From NCBI GenBank assembly GCA_963565915.1, contig OY751488.1, positions 4,774,001 to 4,838,000 on the forward strand: a stretch of 64,000 nucleotides of DNA, read 5' to 3'. The translations under genes were made by a program, and so were the position numbers. The notes beneath the pieces are model-generated. The model searched no databases and had not been told where the DNA came from. It saw only the letters and a program-made list of their open reading frames with translations. The stretch is from Entoloma clypeatum (Eukaryota; Basidiomycota; Agaricomycetes; Agaricales; Entolomataceae). Shown piece by piece: positions 21,893-32,460 of the stretch. How positions within the stretch are numbered: the stretch's first letter is position 1; each line of letters starts with the position of its first letter.

Positions 21893-22225
21893 CCTGCTGA
21901 CCTGGAAAGAAATTGTCAAATACAGTTTTCTTGCTGAATTTGACCTCTTATGTCTCTCATAAATCAACATGTGGAACGAAAAGTGGACTCAACCTGCATG
22001 TCGTGAGGGTACTGTGAAGTATTTCAAACGTTGTCACACGCAGGAGGAGATCGTCAGGTTGAATATTGAGATTTGTCGGCTTCAGACTGCAATTCACAAT
22101 GAAACTCGTGACACGGAGGCAGCAGTATCTTCTTTGCACAACACAGATCCAGCATTGAGTAAAGAGGTGCAATGGCAATGGGAACTGAGGAGGAAGGTGA
22201 ATACAGTTCTCGTATGGTGACTTGA

Positions 22226-22840
22226 TCAGATTGAAGGAATCTCAGGTTTTTCAGGACGGCATGGATTTATTGGTGTCTGACAAGATATAACAAGTAGAAC
22301 TCATGCGGATACAGTTTGTCCTCCGCCAGTATTGGACATGGGTTCATGCGAGGACTGTGAGGCAGAGGCGGATTCTGAACATAACCAGAACATTGAAAGA
22401 ATAACTGAATATCTAGAATTGCTTGTGATTGGGTAGAACAGGACCATGGCATAATCTTAAAATATTTGTTTGAGCAACATTCATAGCAGTTTTGATCATG
22501 TTTCAATAGATACCTGGGCTCATGAGATAATTTGAAGCAAACTTTGAACTTAATTATTGAGACAAGGTTCCAAGCTCAAATGTCAATAATAGGTGCTACA
22601 ATGTACTTGAACCAAACATAAGAATATCAAGGCTTCATTGAGGTTCTATACCCCTAGACTGGCTGCAGTCCGGTTCTGAACCCTGCGAACCCGGTTCAAA
22701 CCCCGAACCTGAGGTTCAAACCCCCCCGAACCTGGTCTGGAATGTTTAATCATGTGATTATATAACCCTGTTGTTGATCATGATCACCCAGCCTTCCAAT
22801 GCTCATACTGGGTGTTCTGGACTATATTTAGGACAATCAC
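22226..22840. other. no gene recognised
   Basis: AT-rich sequence after the KDZ remnant. At 22660-22740 there is a run of GAACC/GGTTC motifs (GAACCCGGTTCAAACCCCGA) resembling text at 31885-31975; it may be a fragment of another short repeat. Confidence 0.4.
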
Positions 22841-23213
22841 TGTTATGCTTAACAAACCGTTCCAAGGTTTGGGCAGAGTATGCAGGAAGTGGAAAGGTGA
22901 AGAGCAATGTGATTGCTAAATCTAAGGAATCTACTCTAGTACAAGAGGTTTATATAGGTACTGACTATAGGTGGTAGCAGATGAGTCAGTACTGTGGAAG
23001 GCAGTGCACATGAGTAAGGCGACTGCGGAAGGCTATGTACAATGAGTCATACATACTGAGGAGCTGAGTAAAACTACTGCAGAATGAGTCAGGGTGGTAG
23101 CGAAGGGAATGGAAATAGATGTTGCAATATAATGTATTCATAAGAGGGGGCCGAGTTGGGCTGATAAGTAAAAGTGATGACAATGTTGTCCGCATACCGT
23201 AGAATCCGTAACA
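22841..23213 (-). repeat. solo LTR of the chromovirus family, minus orientation, TSD ATCAC
   Basis: 373 bp. The plus strand reads TGTTATGCTTAACAAACCG at the left and AATCCGTAACA at the right, with ATCAC directly repeated outside. It is more diverged than the LTRs of copies A-C, so probably older. Confidence 0.92.
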
Positions 23214-24227
23214 ATCACGAGCTGACTAGGCTCACCCTTGGTCGATACAACCAACAATGCCACCTGTGGACATGAAGACATCATTTCAGCCCTGCCGAGG
23301 GGCAAAAAACCAAGCTATTGGACTCCTGCATGTACGCCCTCATGTATGTCATGGGTGATACTACAAGTATTGTCTAGCATTGCTAACCACATCTAGTTAC
23401 CCATGACAGCGTCCAGTGCAGTCAACGACACCAACTGGCAATTGGAACATGTTCACAATGCATGTACTACCACTCACGACCACCCATGACCTCCCGCAAT
23501 TGCTCCAGCCACATGCTCGCACCCAACACTGACCACACCGAGCTCTGCGAATGACAACAGGCAGCCACGCGCTCGCGCCTGACAACGTCATTGTCCACCT
23601 TGGCCACCCCACACCTGACAACCCCCGGAATGCCCACACAGCCACAGCAGCCACCTGGAAATGGAAAAGCCCACACATAGCGACCATTGTGGATGTGTGG
23701 CTGCGATGGAGATGAGAGCCAATGGACACAGGAGATGAAGGTCAGTGGGAGCGAGGATGCCACATGGAAATCTACCAATCCGGCACAAGATGGAGACGAG
23801 GAGGACATCAGAGCAGTGGGCGAGGTGCTTGCGCTCGTGAGCCAGGGGTCTCATCGTGGGGTCCAGAGGGTGTGTTTCCCAAGGCAGACATATCAGTGGG
23901 GGGTTGATGGGGATCCCCTTCCACCCCCCAAAACCAGGTGTGGCTGAGTCGATGGGAATTTTCCAGGGGAGGGGCAACTGTTGGCGGGCAGCCAGGCCAG
24001 GGGAACAATGGGAGGAGGAAGAGGATGACTGCCACAATGAACATGGGGATTAGCCAGCATGACCTCAGGTGATGCAAGTTGATTGTCAAACAGGCCAGGA
24101 GGCATCCATGTCAATATATTATGATAAGTGAGTACTGTTAAAGTCTACAATACCTCCTGGGCTCAGGATTTGATTACGGGGATATTTTATAGTGACCTTT
24201 TGATGAATACCAAGGTGTAGTATCATA
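23214..24227. other. no convincing gene
   Basis: Several overlapping open frames on both strands (for example minus 23588-24037) are compositionally biased Pro/Trp/Cys-rich reads without domains. I regard them as chance frames. The stretch ends at a Tc1-like terminus. Confidence 0.4.
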
Positions 24228-24868
24228 CAGTGACTCAAATAATTGTCTGGATATTTGAGCCATTTTGATTGTTTGCTCGATAGCTCCAGGGGCAAGACAC
24301 ACAAGACCAAAGTGTTGGTGTATGACAGATGGAGCTACATCGTAGCTATAGAAATATATAACAATTATGTAATTCTAATAAGTTTCCATGTAGATATATA
24401 CAATTCAATCTGGTAACTCATCCAGACAATTATTTGGGTGACAATCAGAAATATCAGAATCTGATGCCAGATGGTTCCTATGAGATCAAACTCTTGGCAG
24501 ATGGTTACTATAGTGATGCTATCATAGATAGTGCCTGATTTCAAGCTATATAACCAGAGCTAATATTCTCAGCATTCCACAATTCATCATGCACCCCATC
24601 TCCTCTGTCCAGAAGGAAAACATTATTTCTCTAGCCTCCAACCATCATTCCATTTGACATATTGCCTCCAAAGATGGTGTTGGCAAGTCTACAGTGTCTG
24701 AGATCCTTCAGAATCTCCTTCCTACTCGACAAATCCCTTCTGCTGGTCGTCCTTCAAAGCTTTCTGCCCATGCTCAGTGCTCTTTCATTACACAAATCAT
24801 CACCGGAAAGGCTGCCAATGCTGTTCAGGCAACAAAACACATCAACACCATCATCTACAATCGAGTCA
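24228..24868 (+). mobile_element. Tc1-like transposon 2, left half, truncated by chromovirus B
   Basis: After a TA dinucleotide (24226-24227) the sequence begins CAGTGACTCAAATAATTGTC. About 215 bp later the tip recurs inverted (ACTCATCCAGACAATTATTT, near 24416). This is the same tip layout as the intact Tc1-like element at 46208. A transposase N-terminus follows and is cut at the chromovirus LTR (24869). The right half is not found on the far side of chromovirus B. Confidence 0.8.
24589..24868 (+). pseudogene. Tc1-like transposase N-terminus, truncated, internal stop
   Basis: ATG at 24589 opens MHPISSVQKENIISLASN, parallel to MRPISSSHKENILSLASN of the intact Tc1 transposase at 46448-47464. 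It continues with helix-turn-helix sequence (STVSEILQNLLPTRQ, AGRPSKLSA) and KAANAVQATKHINTII. A TGA follows HHSI where the intact copy has an arginine codon, again fitting CGA-to-TGA. The catalytic core is absent because the LTR of chromovirus B begins at 24869. Confidence 0.8.
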
Positions 24869-25270
24869 TGTTATGCTTAACAAACTGTTCCAAGGTTCGG
24901 GCAGAGTATGCAGGAAAGTGGAAGGGCGAAGAGCAAAGTGATTGCTAAATCTAAGGAATCTACTATAGTACAAGAGGTTTATATAGGTACTGACTATAGG
25001 CGGTAGCAGATGAGTCAGTACTGCGGAAGGCAGTGCACATGAGTAAGGCGACTGCGGAAGGCTATGTACAGTGAGTAAGCTGACTGCAGAAAGCGAGTCA
25101 GCGCAAGAGCGAAGTATACTAAAGGGGATGACAAAGTAATGTAATGAGTCAGACTGGGAATCGAAGGTTGCGAAAGTAGACATTAGACATAGTGAGTTTG
25201 TAAGAGGGCGCCGAGTCGGGCCGATAAGTAAAAGATATGATGTGGTCCTCATACCGTAGAGTCCATAACA
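24869..25270 (-). repeat. 3' LTR of chromovirus B
   Basis: 402 bp, TGTTATGGACTC to TTAAGCATAACA on minus, preceded by a GAGGGGAACA polypurine tract. About 33 bp longer than the LTRs of copy A, so B and C form a subfamily. Confidence 0.93.
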
Positions 25271-25304
25271 TGTTCCCCTCTTCAAGCTCTGTGTCCTCAC
25301 AGAG

Positions 25305-25676
25305 TCACTGTTCCCATCCCTCATTGTTGCCGGGATCGGACCAGTTCGGACTTTCCTTGAGGCTCCAATCATATATCAACTCCTTGTTGATGGCTACGGC
25401 GAGTTCAAGGCCTTTGATGGCCAGCCGAATGCGTCGATTTTCGATGACGAGGGTGCTGGTGTAATTCCTGAGGATTTGTTTCTCTTCGGGAGTCGGGGCG
25501 ACAGGGAGATTGGACAACAAATGAAGTTGAATATTCATCTGGTGATGAAGGAGATCGGTGAGGGAAGTTTCAAGGGCATGGATTTGGTCTCTCATGGAGA
25601 GCGCTTCGTTCATAAGGGCGGCGATGGCGGGGTTGATGTCGGTGGTGGAGGTGGAGGTGACGATGGTGTTTGACAT
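25305..25676 (-). CDS. chromovirus B accessory ORF3 (123 aa)
   Basis: Intact ATG-to-stop ORF, about 130 nt after the pol stop and just before the polypurine tract. It shares NEALSMRDQIHALETSL and NYTSTLVIENRRIRLAIKG with copy C and, at lower identity, with copy A. Pol of this copy has five nonsense codons, so an undamaged ORF3 is notable. No domain recognised; predicted helical from the heptad-like leucine spacing. Confidence 0.75.
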   Translation of the reverse strand: MSNTIVTSTSTTDINPAIAALMNEALSMRDQIHALETSLTDLLHHQMNIQLHLLSNLPVAPTPEEKQILRNYTSTLVIENRRIRLAIKGLELAVAINKELIYDWSLKESPNWSDPGNNEGWEQ

Positions 25677-25809
25677 GGCGGTGAGGATGGTTGAGAGGTA
25701 AAAGAAGAACAGGGTGGCTATATTGGGCAGGGAGAAGACTTAGAGCGGGGACTCGGTGTGTGGTTGACTGATGAGGTCGATACTGCCATGGGTTTTGAGA
25801 ACTCGTCTT

Positions 25810-28800
25810 TTATTGTGGTCGAGACGGGTTCTGCCGATGGAAATCACGGATCAAATCTTGAGCATTCTGAACATTAGCTCGAGGTTCCCATGTGTTCTCT
25901 TCTGGGCCATATCCTTCCCACTGGACGAGGTACTGGATCTTTCCACGGAACTTTCGAGAGTCTAGGATCGTAGACACATGGTACTCTTCTTGTCCTTCGA
26001 TGATGATCGGATCAGGGGCTGGTTTCTTTTTCTGGATGGCGTACTTCGGAGTTTCATATGGTGACAACAGGGTCTCGTTGAACACAGGGTGAATCATCTT
26101 CCAAGTCTTCAGGAGATCAAGAAGGTACGCGCTAGCTCCTTTCTTCTCTAGGACTTTGAATGGTCCATGTCGGAGTGCATCAAGTTTCTTTGAGGGGCGG
26201 TCGGTCCTGATGTTAGTCCCTTCCTGCCACACCTTGTCTCCGATACAGTAGTCCCGAGACGGACTTCGCTGTGTGTCAACTGTCTTCTTCATCTGATCCT
26301 GTGCTTGTTTCAGCGCGGCATTGGCTTCTTCTCGTGCCTGTTTAAGTTTTTTCAAGAAGTCATTGGCAGCCGCATTGGTATCTTCTAACACGAGCTCTCC
26401 CTTCCATGGATGTAAACCGTAGTTGAGGTAGAATGGGGTGTGCTTCATCACCTGATGTTCTTTGTCATTGTACTAGAACTCTGTGATTGCGATCCATTCA
26501 GCCCAATCATCCTGTAGATGGTTGACAAAGTTTTGTAAGAACGCTTCCGTCTCCTGATGCGATCGCACGGCCTGTCCATCAGTCTGTGGGTGGTATGCAG
26601 TGGACAGGTTCCTCTTGATCCCTAGCATGCGGCAGAGTATCTCCATGAACTTCGCAGCGAACTGCAGTCCCCTATCGCTGATGATCTTCTTGGGGATCCC
26701 ATGAAGCTTCCATATCTGATCCCGATAGATCTTGGCTAATCCTTCAGCTGATAGTTCCACAGTTGTCGGAATGAGGTGAAGCATCTTCAAATGTCTATCC
26801 GTGATGACCAGAATTGCGTTTTTTCCATCAGATTCTGGTATCGGTCCCACGACGTCGATTCCTATGTCTTCCCATGGGTGGCTTGGTGCTGCATGGGGAT
26901 GTAGCAGAGCATGTCGCTTTTGTCGGTTAATCTTGTTGCATTGACAAGTGTCGCAACCCTTCATGTACTTCTTCACATCATGCAGTATGGTAGGCCACCA
27001 GTAGGTGCGAGTGAGGAGTTCATGTGTCCGGTACTGTCCTGGATGTCCAGCCACTGGTGCATCGTGTGACTCAAACATCAATTCTTGTCATAATTGTGGG
27101 TCTGGCGGGACATAGACTCGTTCTCCTGCATAGGTGATCCCATTCTCCTGCTGATACCAATGAGGATTCTTTTTTAGACCCTGGGCTACTTCTGTCTCCA
27201 TGTGGTTTGAACCCTTGATGTGTGCGATCCACGGATTTTCAATGGTTGTGACGTTTCCAGTTTTGATGGAATCAGATGTTTCACCCCCTTCAAAGAATTG
27301 TTCCTCTGTGAACATCTCCATTTGTACCACATCTTCTGATTCCAACCGTTTCAAGAATAGTCCCTCCTTGAGCATTTGGTCACTGTCCTGTGGTTCGAGT
27401 TCCACTTCATACCAGGGTAAGCGTGACAGGATGTCCGCTTTCGCATTGGTCTTGCCAGGCACATGCTGTAATTCGAAGTCATAGTCTTGTAACTTCATCT
27501 TCCAGTGTCGCTGTTGTTGATTTAGGTCCTGAGGACGACGGAAATATTCCAGGTTCTTGTGATCGGTCAAGATCTCGAAACGTTCCCTGGCTTCAAGCAG
27601 ATAGTGTCTCCAATCTTTCAATGCTTCCACGACTGCCAGGAGTTCCTTGTTGTATATCTCATAATTCTGTTCGGCCGCGGACATGGTCCGCGACAAGAAC
27701 GCAATGGGGTGCCATTTGTCGTCTTGCTTCTGAGAGAGTACTGCTCCAATTGCATAGCCCAATGCATCGGTTTCAACCCTGAACTGTCCCTCTGGTTTCG
27801 GTAATGCCAAGACTGGTGCCGATGCAATTGCCCGTATGAGACCTTCAAAAGCTTGCTGCTCTGTTGGTCCCCAAGTAAATGCTGTACTGCCTGTGAGCGC
27901 GGTGAGGGGTTTTGCAATGTTTGAGTACCCTTCAATAAAACATCGATAGAAGTTAGCAAATCCAAGGAACTTCTGAACTTCCTTTTTTGATGTGGGTGCT
28001 CGCCAGTTTCGAATTGTATCCACCTTCTCAGTTTCCATCTCAACACGTCCCTCACCAACCACATATCCCAATATAGGACATTTCGTTACTTCCCATAAAC
28101 ACTTCTTCTCCTTTAGGAACAAATCATTGTCTGATAGGATCTGTAGGATTTCTTCAGTGTTTCACACGAGTTCTTCCTTGGTTTTACCGATAACCACGAT
28201 GTCATCCATGTAGATCACGCAGATACGTCGGCAGATCTGGTCCCGGAATAGACTAGCCATCATTCGAGAGAACGTTCCCGGGGAGTTGCAAAGACCAAAA
28301 AACATGACCAATGGTTCGAACAATCCTCAACTGGTGAGGAAGGCAGCTTTCCATTCATTGCCCTCCTTAATCCAGACGTTGTTATAACCCCACATGATGT
28401 CCATTTTATTGAAGTAGACCGCATCTTTCAGCACGTCCAAGAGATCGGATATTCGTGGGAGTGGGAACTTGTCTTTGACCGTGAATTTATTGACCATGCG
28501 GTAATCTTGTACCAATCGTTTGGAGCCATCCTTCTTGTTGATGAAGAAGCAAGGGGAGGCATAAGGGGATTTGGACGGACGGATCTTTCCTGTTGCTAGA
28601 CCCTCGTCAATGAATGTGTCCAATTCCTCTTGTTCCTTTTGTGTCATAGGATATGTATTTCCCCCTAGTTCCTTTGGTGCGTCCGGTGTAAGTTCGATAC
28701 CATGGTCCCATTCCCTCTCCTTTGGGATCTTATCAAAGTTCTCTTTCTCGAAAAGATGAGCAAATCGTTCAACATATGAGGGTCATTTGGTTGTGGGAGG

Positions 28801-29405
28801 TGGTGTGGGAGTGACAGCTTCCAAGATAGGGTCTCCAGGCTTCCATTTCTGATTCGACTTTTTGGGTGCATCTTTGTCGCGCACCTCAACCATGCGAACC
28901 CGGTGTTTGCGACCATTAAGGTTAATCCTGAAATCCGAGTGTTTGGTTTGACATGTTGTTGGGCACCGGTTAAATGTTACCGCGCCGGTTGTCCAATTGA
29001 TTGTGGGGTTGTGGTGCACCAACCAGTCATGTCCCAAGAGCATGTCCGTTCTCCCAATGTCCAGTACCATTGCTTCCATGGTTTCCTGATGTGCTCCCAA
29101 ATCCAGTTTGACTTCGGCAAGTTGGCTCGCTTTCTGTTGTCGATTTGGTGATCCATCCGCATTTAGAATTGCTATGGGTGGTATTCCTCGTGTGGGGAGG
29201 TTCTGTTCACGTACTATTCTGGGATGGATACATGTGCGTTCACATCATCGTGTTTTGAGCTGAGCTAACAACCTGATTTCTCGTCTTTTCAGAGGGTTAT
29301 CTCCCTTCACAATCTTAGTTGACGCAGCGGCTCGCTTGGCAGGGATGACATAGGTTCTATTGTCTGCAGTCATACAAGGCAAGCAAGTCCGTTTAATAAA
29401 TAAGG
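25810..29405 (-). pseudogene. chromovirus B pol with at least five stops and a deleted protease active site
   Basis: The domain order is as in copy A (YMDD RT, RNase H, HHCC and DDE integrase, chromodomain ending HRQNPSRPQ). In-frame stops are at 28783-28785 (TGA, shared with copy C), 28327-28329, 28162-28164, 27088-27090 (all TGA) and 26473-26475 (TAG). A 36-bp in-frame deletion near 29247, relative to copy A, removes the segment with the DSG catalytic triad of the protease. The copy cannot make active Pol. Confidence 0.9.
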
Positions 29406-29423
29406 GTCGCGACTTAGCGTCGT

Positions 29424-30290
29424 TTAATCGGACCCTTCAGGAAAATCCTTCTCGTCGGCTTCTAAGATTGTGGTTTCATCATTCTCGGCATCTTCCTCAG
29501 ACACCTTCCTAACCCTTCCGGAGTTCTTCTTTGGCTTGCGGCAGTGGCGCGCGATATGGCCTTCTTGGTCACAGTTGAAACACTTGCGACCATCTTTCTT
29601 CTTTGGAGCGCTACAGTCTTTAGCCAGATGACCGAAGCGTTGACAGTTGTAGCAACGGGCTACTCCTGCTTTGTCGATCTCCATGGCCTTGCCCTGACCA
29701 CCATAAGTGGTACCTGATCCGGTGCGCATGTAGCCGCCACCTCGGATGACCAGTGCGTGTCCTTCCATCTGTCGTCCCTTGTTTCGGATCTCCTTTGCGT
29801 AATCGGTGTACATCTTGCCATCGCTAGCCACTTGTTCAGAGATTCTGCGCTTGACGTTTTTCTCTAGGATGTATTTCCCAGTTTCTTCGCCAAGGTTTGA
29901 CAGTTTCAAGAGTTCTTCAAATTCATCCAAGAATTCATCAACGGTACATTTCTCTTGTTTCAGGACTTTGAGTCTTGCTTTGGCAGCGACCGACTTGTTG
30001 GCGATGGAGAATCGTGTGGCGATATCATCGGAGAAACCTAGCCAGGTGATGTTCTCGTTGTCAACGGCAAGAGCGTCTAACTTGTTACTGGCCCAGTGTC
30101 TGCCGGACCCTTCCATCATGTGGGATAGCACCGCAAGAATCTTCTGATCGTCTGTGAGGCTCTTTTGGAACCTGATGTATAGTTTGGTGGCTTTCCACCA
30201 CTCGTCAAAGGTGTATCTGTCCTTGAACATCCCAGGATCCTTGATGATCTTGGATGTATCCATTGTTTGTACAGCCGGAGCTTCTGCCAT
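29424..30290 (-). CDS. chromovirus B Gag (288 aa from the internal ATG), intact
   Basis: Same length and organisation as Gag of copy A: capsid region, then two CCHC knuckles CYNCQRFGHLAKDC and CFNCDQEGHIARHC, then an acidic tail. In the second knuckle Asn is replaced by His just before the last Cys, with spacing kept. No internal stop. The conserved GATTTTCC run precedes the stop; the overlapping pol frame begins with a TGA here (TCC TGA AGG), where copy A has CGA. Confidence 0.85.
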   Translation of the reverse strand: MAEAPAVQTMDTSKIIKDPGMFKDRYTFDEWWKATKLYIRFQKSLTDDQKILAVLSHMMEGSGRHWASNKLDALAVDNENITWLGFSDDIATRFSIANKSVAAKARLKVLKQEKCTVDEFLDEFEELLKLSNLGEETGKYILEKNVKRRISEQVASDGKMYTDYAKEIRNKGRQMEGHALVIRGGGYMRTGSGTTYGGQGKAMEIDKAGVARCYNCQRFGHLAKDCSAPKKKDGRKCFNCDQEGHIARHCRKPKKNSGRVRKVSEEDAENDETTILEADEKDFPEGSD

Positions 30291-30292
30291 GT

Positions 30293-31065
30293 TTAGAGTC
30301 TGCGGAGGAGAAGAGGAGTCGGGTTGTTGGGATGAAGATGGGGTTCGGGATACAGGTAAGGATTGAAAATGAGTCCCTGTTCTAGGCGTCTGTTCGATAT
30401 CTGACTGCGCGGAGTCAAAAGTAAATTCGTCAGGGGACTCGTCGGCGGAATTGGTGGCAAAATGTTCAGAGTATTTCCTCTGTAAATCTCTAAGGAATCT
30501 CTGTTCCTGCGCGTCTGTTGGTCTCGAGAAGGGGTCAAGTCTCTCGTTTCATGCCCAGCAGTTGTACTCGGTTTGTTGTTCTTCGGTGGTGAAGTGGGCG
30601 TAGATCTGCTGCTTCGAGTACGACATGATGATGTGGCTCTGGAACGTCTCGATGTGAGTGTCCTAATCAATCTTCTGATAACGGTTGTCTGGACACCGAT
30701 AAACTCTCTGATCTCTGTGATCCGACCTGTCTGAGGTCCTTCTTGAACGTGAAAGCTTTTGAGTTCGTTCTGTCGGGCATTGTAACGCGTGATCTGGTGT
30801 TGCCGAGCAAGATGGATGCTCTCTGCTATCTCGCCGTGGGGGCGATGCTCGTCGTTGTCTAGTTCTTCGTCAAGCACCTGCTGTAGGATGCGACGGATCT
30901 CCGATTCGATGTACTGCTGGATGAGTGTAAAATTGATACTGTCTCAAGGACTTAGCTCCTCCTGTCGGGCTTCTGGCGTGCTGAATGGGTTACTGGTAAT
31001 ATCTTCAAAGAAGCGCGACGTCTTGACTCGTCTGGTAGTTGCTCTCTTCGCTCTGGGCGAACCTA
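30293..31065 (-). pseudogene. chromovirus B Gag N-terminal extension, one stop
   Basis: Corresponds to the extension in copy A. The first frame has FTLIQQYIES and ITEIREFIGVQTT. The 44-nt segment (30639-30682, GTTATC to CCAG) is conserved in length and termini. The second frame opens MSYSKQQIYAHFTTEEQQ and runs to MAEAP of Gag, broken once by TGA after NCWA, where copy A has CGA. Upstream there is no ATG at the position where copy C has one (ACG instead). Confidence 0.5.
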
Positions 31066-31081
31066 ACGAGATTTAGCAACT

Positions 31082-31483
31082 TGTTATGCTTAACAAACCG
31101 TTCCAAGGTTTGGGCAGAGTATGCAGGAAAGTGGAAAGGCGAAGAGCAAAGTGATTGCTAAATCTAAGGAATCTACTATAGTACAAGAGGTTTATATAGG
31201 TACTGACTATAGGCGGTAGCAGATGAGTCAGTACTGCGGAAGGCAGTGCGCATGAGTAAGGCGACTGCGGAAGGCTATGTACAGTGAGTAACCTGACTGC
31301 GGAAAGCGAGTCACCGTGGGAGCGAAGTATACTAAAGGGGATGACAAAGTAATGTAATGAGTCAGACTGGGAATCGAAGGTTGCGAAAGTAGATATTAGA
31401 CATAGTGAGTTCGTAAGAGGGCGCCGAGTCAGGCCGATAAGTAAAAGATATGATGTGGTCCTCATACCGTAGAGTCCGTAACA
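31082..31483 (-). repeat. 5' LTR of chromovirus B
   Basis: 402 bp, closely similar to the 3' LTR. The self-priming site TTGCTAAATCT lies at plus 31069-31079, two bases inside the element. Confidence 0.93.
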
Positions 31484-31725
31484 GAAGGCCTCTCGGGTCA
31501 TAGCGGTTGAAGCTGATGCCAAACAAACACTGGTGACTGGCTATAGGATGAGGGACCCTTGACTGACTTGGAGATTGAGGCTTTTGGACCAGAGCTGTAG
31601 CGAGGTTTATCGCTGGTGTTGAGGATTAACGCAAACAAGCCTAATATAGCTGGTTGAGGCACCTGATCAACCAGGCTTATAAGGCTCAAGTTGTGGGAAG
31701 GTCAGGTGGATTTATGTGATTGTGT
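31484..31725 (-). repeat. dispersed repeat R1, inverted copy
   Basis: Reverse complement of about 10400-10640 (shared TCAAGGGTCCC, GTTTGTTTGGCATCAGCTTC and TAAGCCTGGTTGATCAGGTG). It begins exactly at the outer edge of the chromovirus B 5' LTR. Confidence 0.75.
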
Positions 31726-31792
31726 GTGATAGTCGCTCTCTTTTCACTTTTCTTGCTATTGCCTGGTGCGATCTGCAAGACCATGCCCACAC

Positions 31793-31932
31793 CAAATGCA
31801 TCTCAGCCAGTGCAGGCTGCGGCAACTTTTTCAAGGGCTCACTGGAGACATGAAGAGGAGATGGCTCTGCTTCAATCCCTCGTTGATAGACTGGCTGAAG
31901 TCCAGTTCCCAAACCCCGCGAACCTGGTCTGA
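31793..31932 (+). pseudogene. SANT/Myb-like DNA-binding protein fragment
   Basis: ATG at 31793 opens MPTPNASQPVQAAATFSRAH followed by WRHEEEMALLQSLVDRLAE, which resembles the start of a Myb/SANT-like domain in transposon-associated genes of mushrooms. The frame ends after some 46 codons in unrelated GAACC-rich repeat sequence, so only the N-terminus remains. The neighbour is the R1 repeat, so the pair may be the 5' end of a DNA transposon. Moderate support only. Confidence 0.4.
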
Positions 31933-32335
31933 CCTGAACCTGACCTCAGGTCGAACTCGGAAACTTGGGAACAGAGACAGGGACCGAAACCAACAAAAGA
32001 TGCAAACCAGACGACGCCGTGAACATTATTGAACGAGTTAAGTTCCTCAAACAAAACTAAAACACCATCACTGATGGAAATCATAGGAGAAAAACAAACC
32101 TGAAGAAAAAAAAACATGAAGGAAAGAACTGCCAAATCGGACGTCAGTGTATCAATGAGATTGATGAAATAATAATGAAACAAAAGGACAGTCACATATG
32201 AGAATGAGTAAATTATGTCAAAACAAGTCATCAATAAGATCACATGCAAGGTCCCATTGACGGCCCCGTCGAACTTTCATTTGATAGAAGCGAGTCATGT
32301 GTCTGCCGGATCCGAAAGGCACCTGTTCTATTCAT
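31933..32335. other. no gene recognised
   Basis: AT-rich intergenic sequence with a short GAACCTG/CAGGTC-rich repeat at its start. Nothing else seen. Confidence 0.45.
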
Positions 32336-32337
32336 TA

Positions 32338-32443
32338 GAGGTTATTTGCACTTCCTTTCAAAATCGTGTTGACCCTTTTTGAAAGGGTGAGCAGCCAATC
32401 AGATCCCGGACAAACTGATTTGAGCAAAGTTGCAAATAACCTC
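32338..32443. mobile_element. 106-bp palindromic MITE with TA duplication
   Basis: Inverted ends GAGGTTATTTGCA and TGCAAATAACCTC are bordered by TA on both sides (32336-32337 and 32444-32445), the duplication used by Tc1/mariner elements. It sits directly upstream of the endonuclease/exonuclease/phosphatase gene. Confidence 0.75.
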
Positions 32444-32460
32444 TATTGTAAAAGCTAACA

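Larger units (their letters stand above)
18330..22225 (+). pseudogene. Kyakuja-Dileera-Zisupton (KDZ) transposase, decayed and split by two insertions
   Basis: Blocks in the right order and strand match KDZ transposases of basidiomycetes. They are PMETPETLSSFTINVVDLF near 18730, LVRQGYIRTSPIQTTIAI near 18890, CPPCFYKLDGKPDLEFLF then LAAMDGNNSLR near 19250 (the MDGNNS block), DSRKLMSDCWLSSEEVDSFK near 19360, KKMFALFKETGIFLACCRHR near 19600, AKYPLVIAHHLMTVYGWKMG near 19760, FHGHAHNHLCQL near 19910, and C-terminal helical parts near 20880-21330 and 21970-22200. Frames shift repeatedly and stops occur, so it is dead. A hAT MITE (20066-20751) and a solo LTR (21523-21892) were inserted later. Some frame changes may be introns (for example 19430-19480 and 19690-19750). 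Confidence 0.8.
24869..31483 (-). mobile_element. chromovirus B: full-length Ty3/gypsy element without matching target duplication
   Basis: 402-bp LTRs at 24869-25270 and 31082-31483 flank gag-pol on minus. The organisation and self-priming site match copy A. The left flank (GAGTCA) is Tc1-like transposase and the right flank (GAAGG) is the reverse-complemented R1 repeat, so there is no 5-bp duplication and the host sequences do not join. The likeliest explanation is recombination between two copies of the family. Confidence 0.92.

Noticed and set aside
23397..24114. Overlapping Trp/Cys/Pro-rich ORFs on both strands.
   Set aside because: No domain, no intron-exon logic, low complexity; probably chance frames in decayed sequence.
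24869..31483. A mutated target-site duplication at chromovirus B.
   Set aside because: AGTCA and GAAGG cannot be related by one or two changes, and the flanking sequences belong to different repeats.
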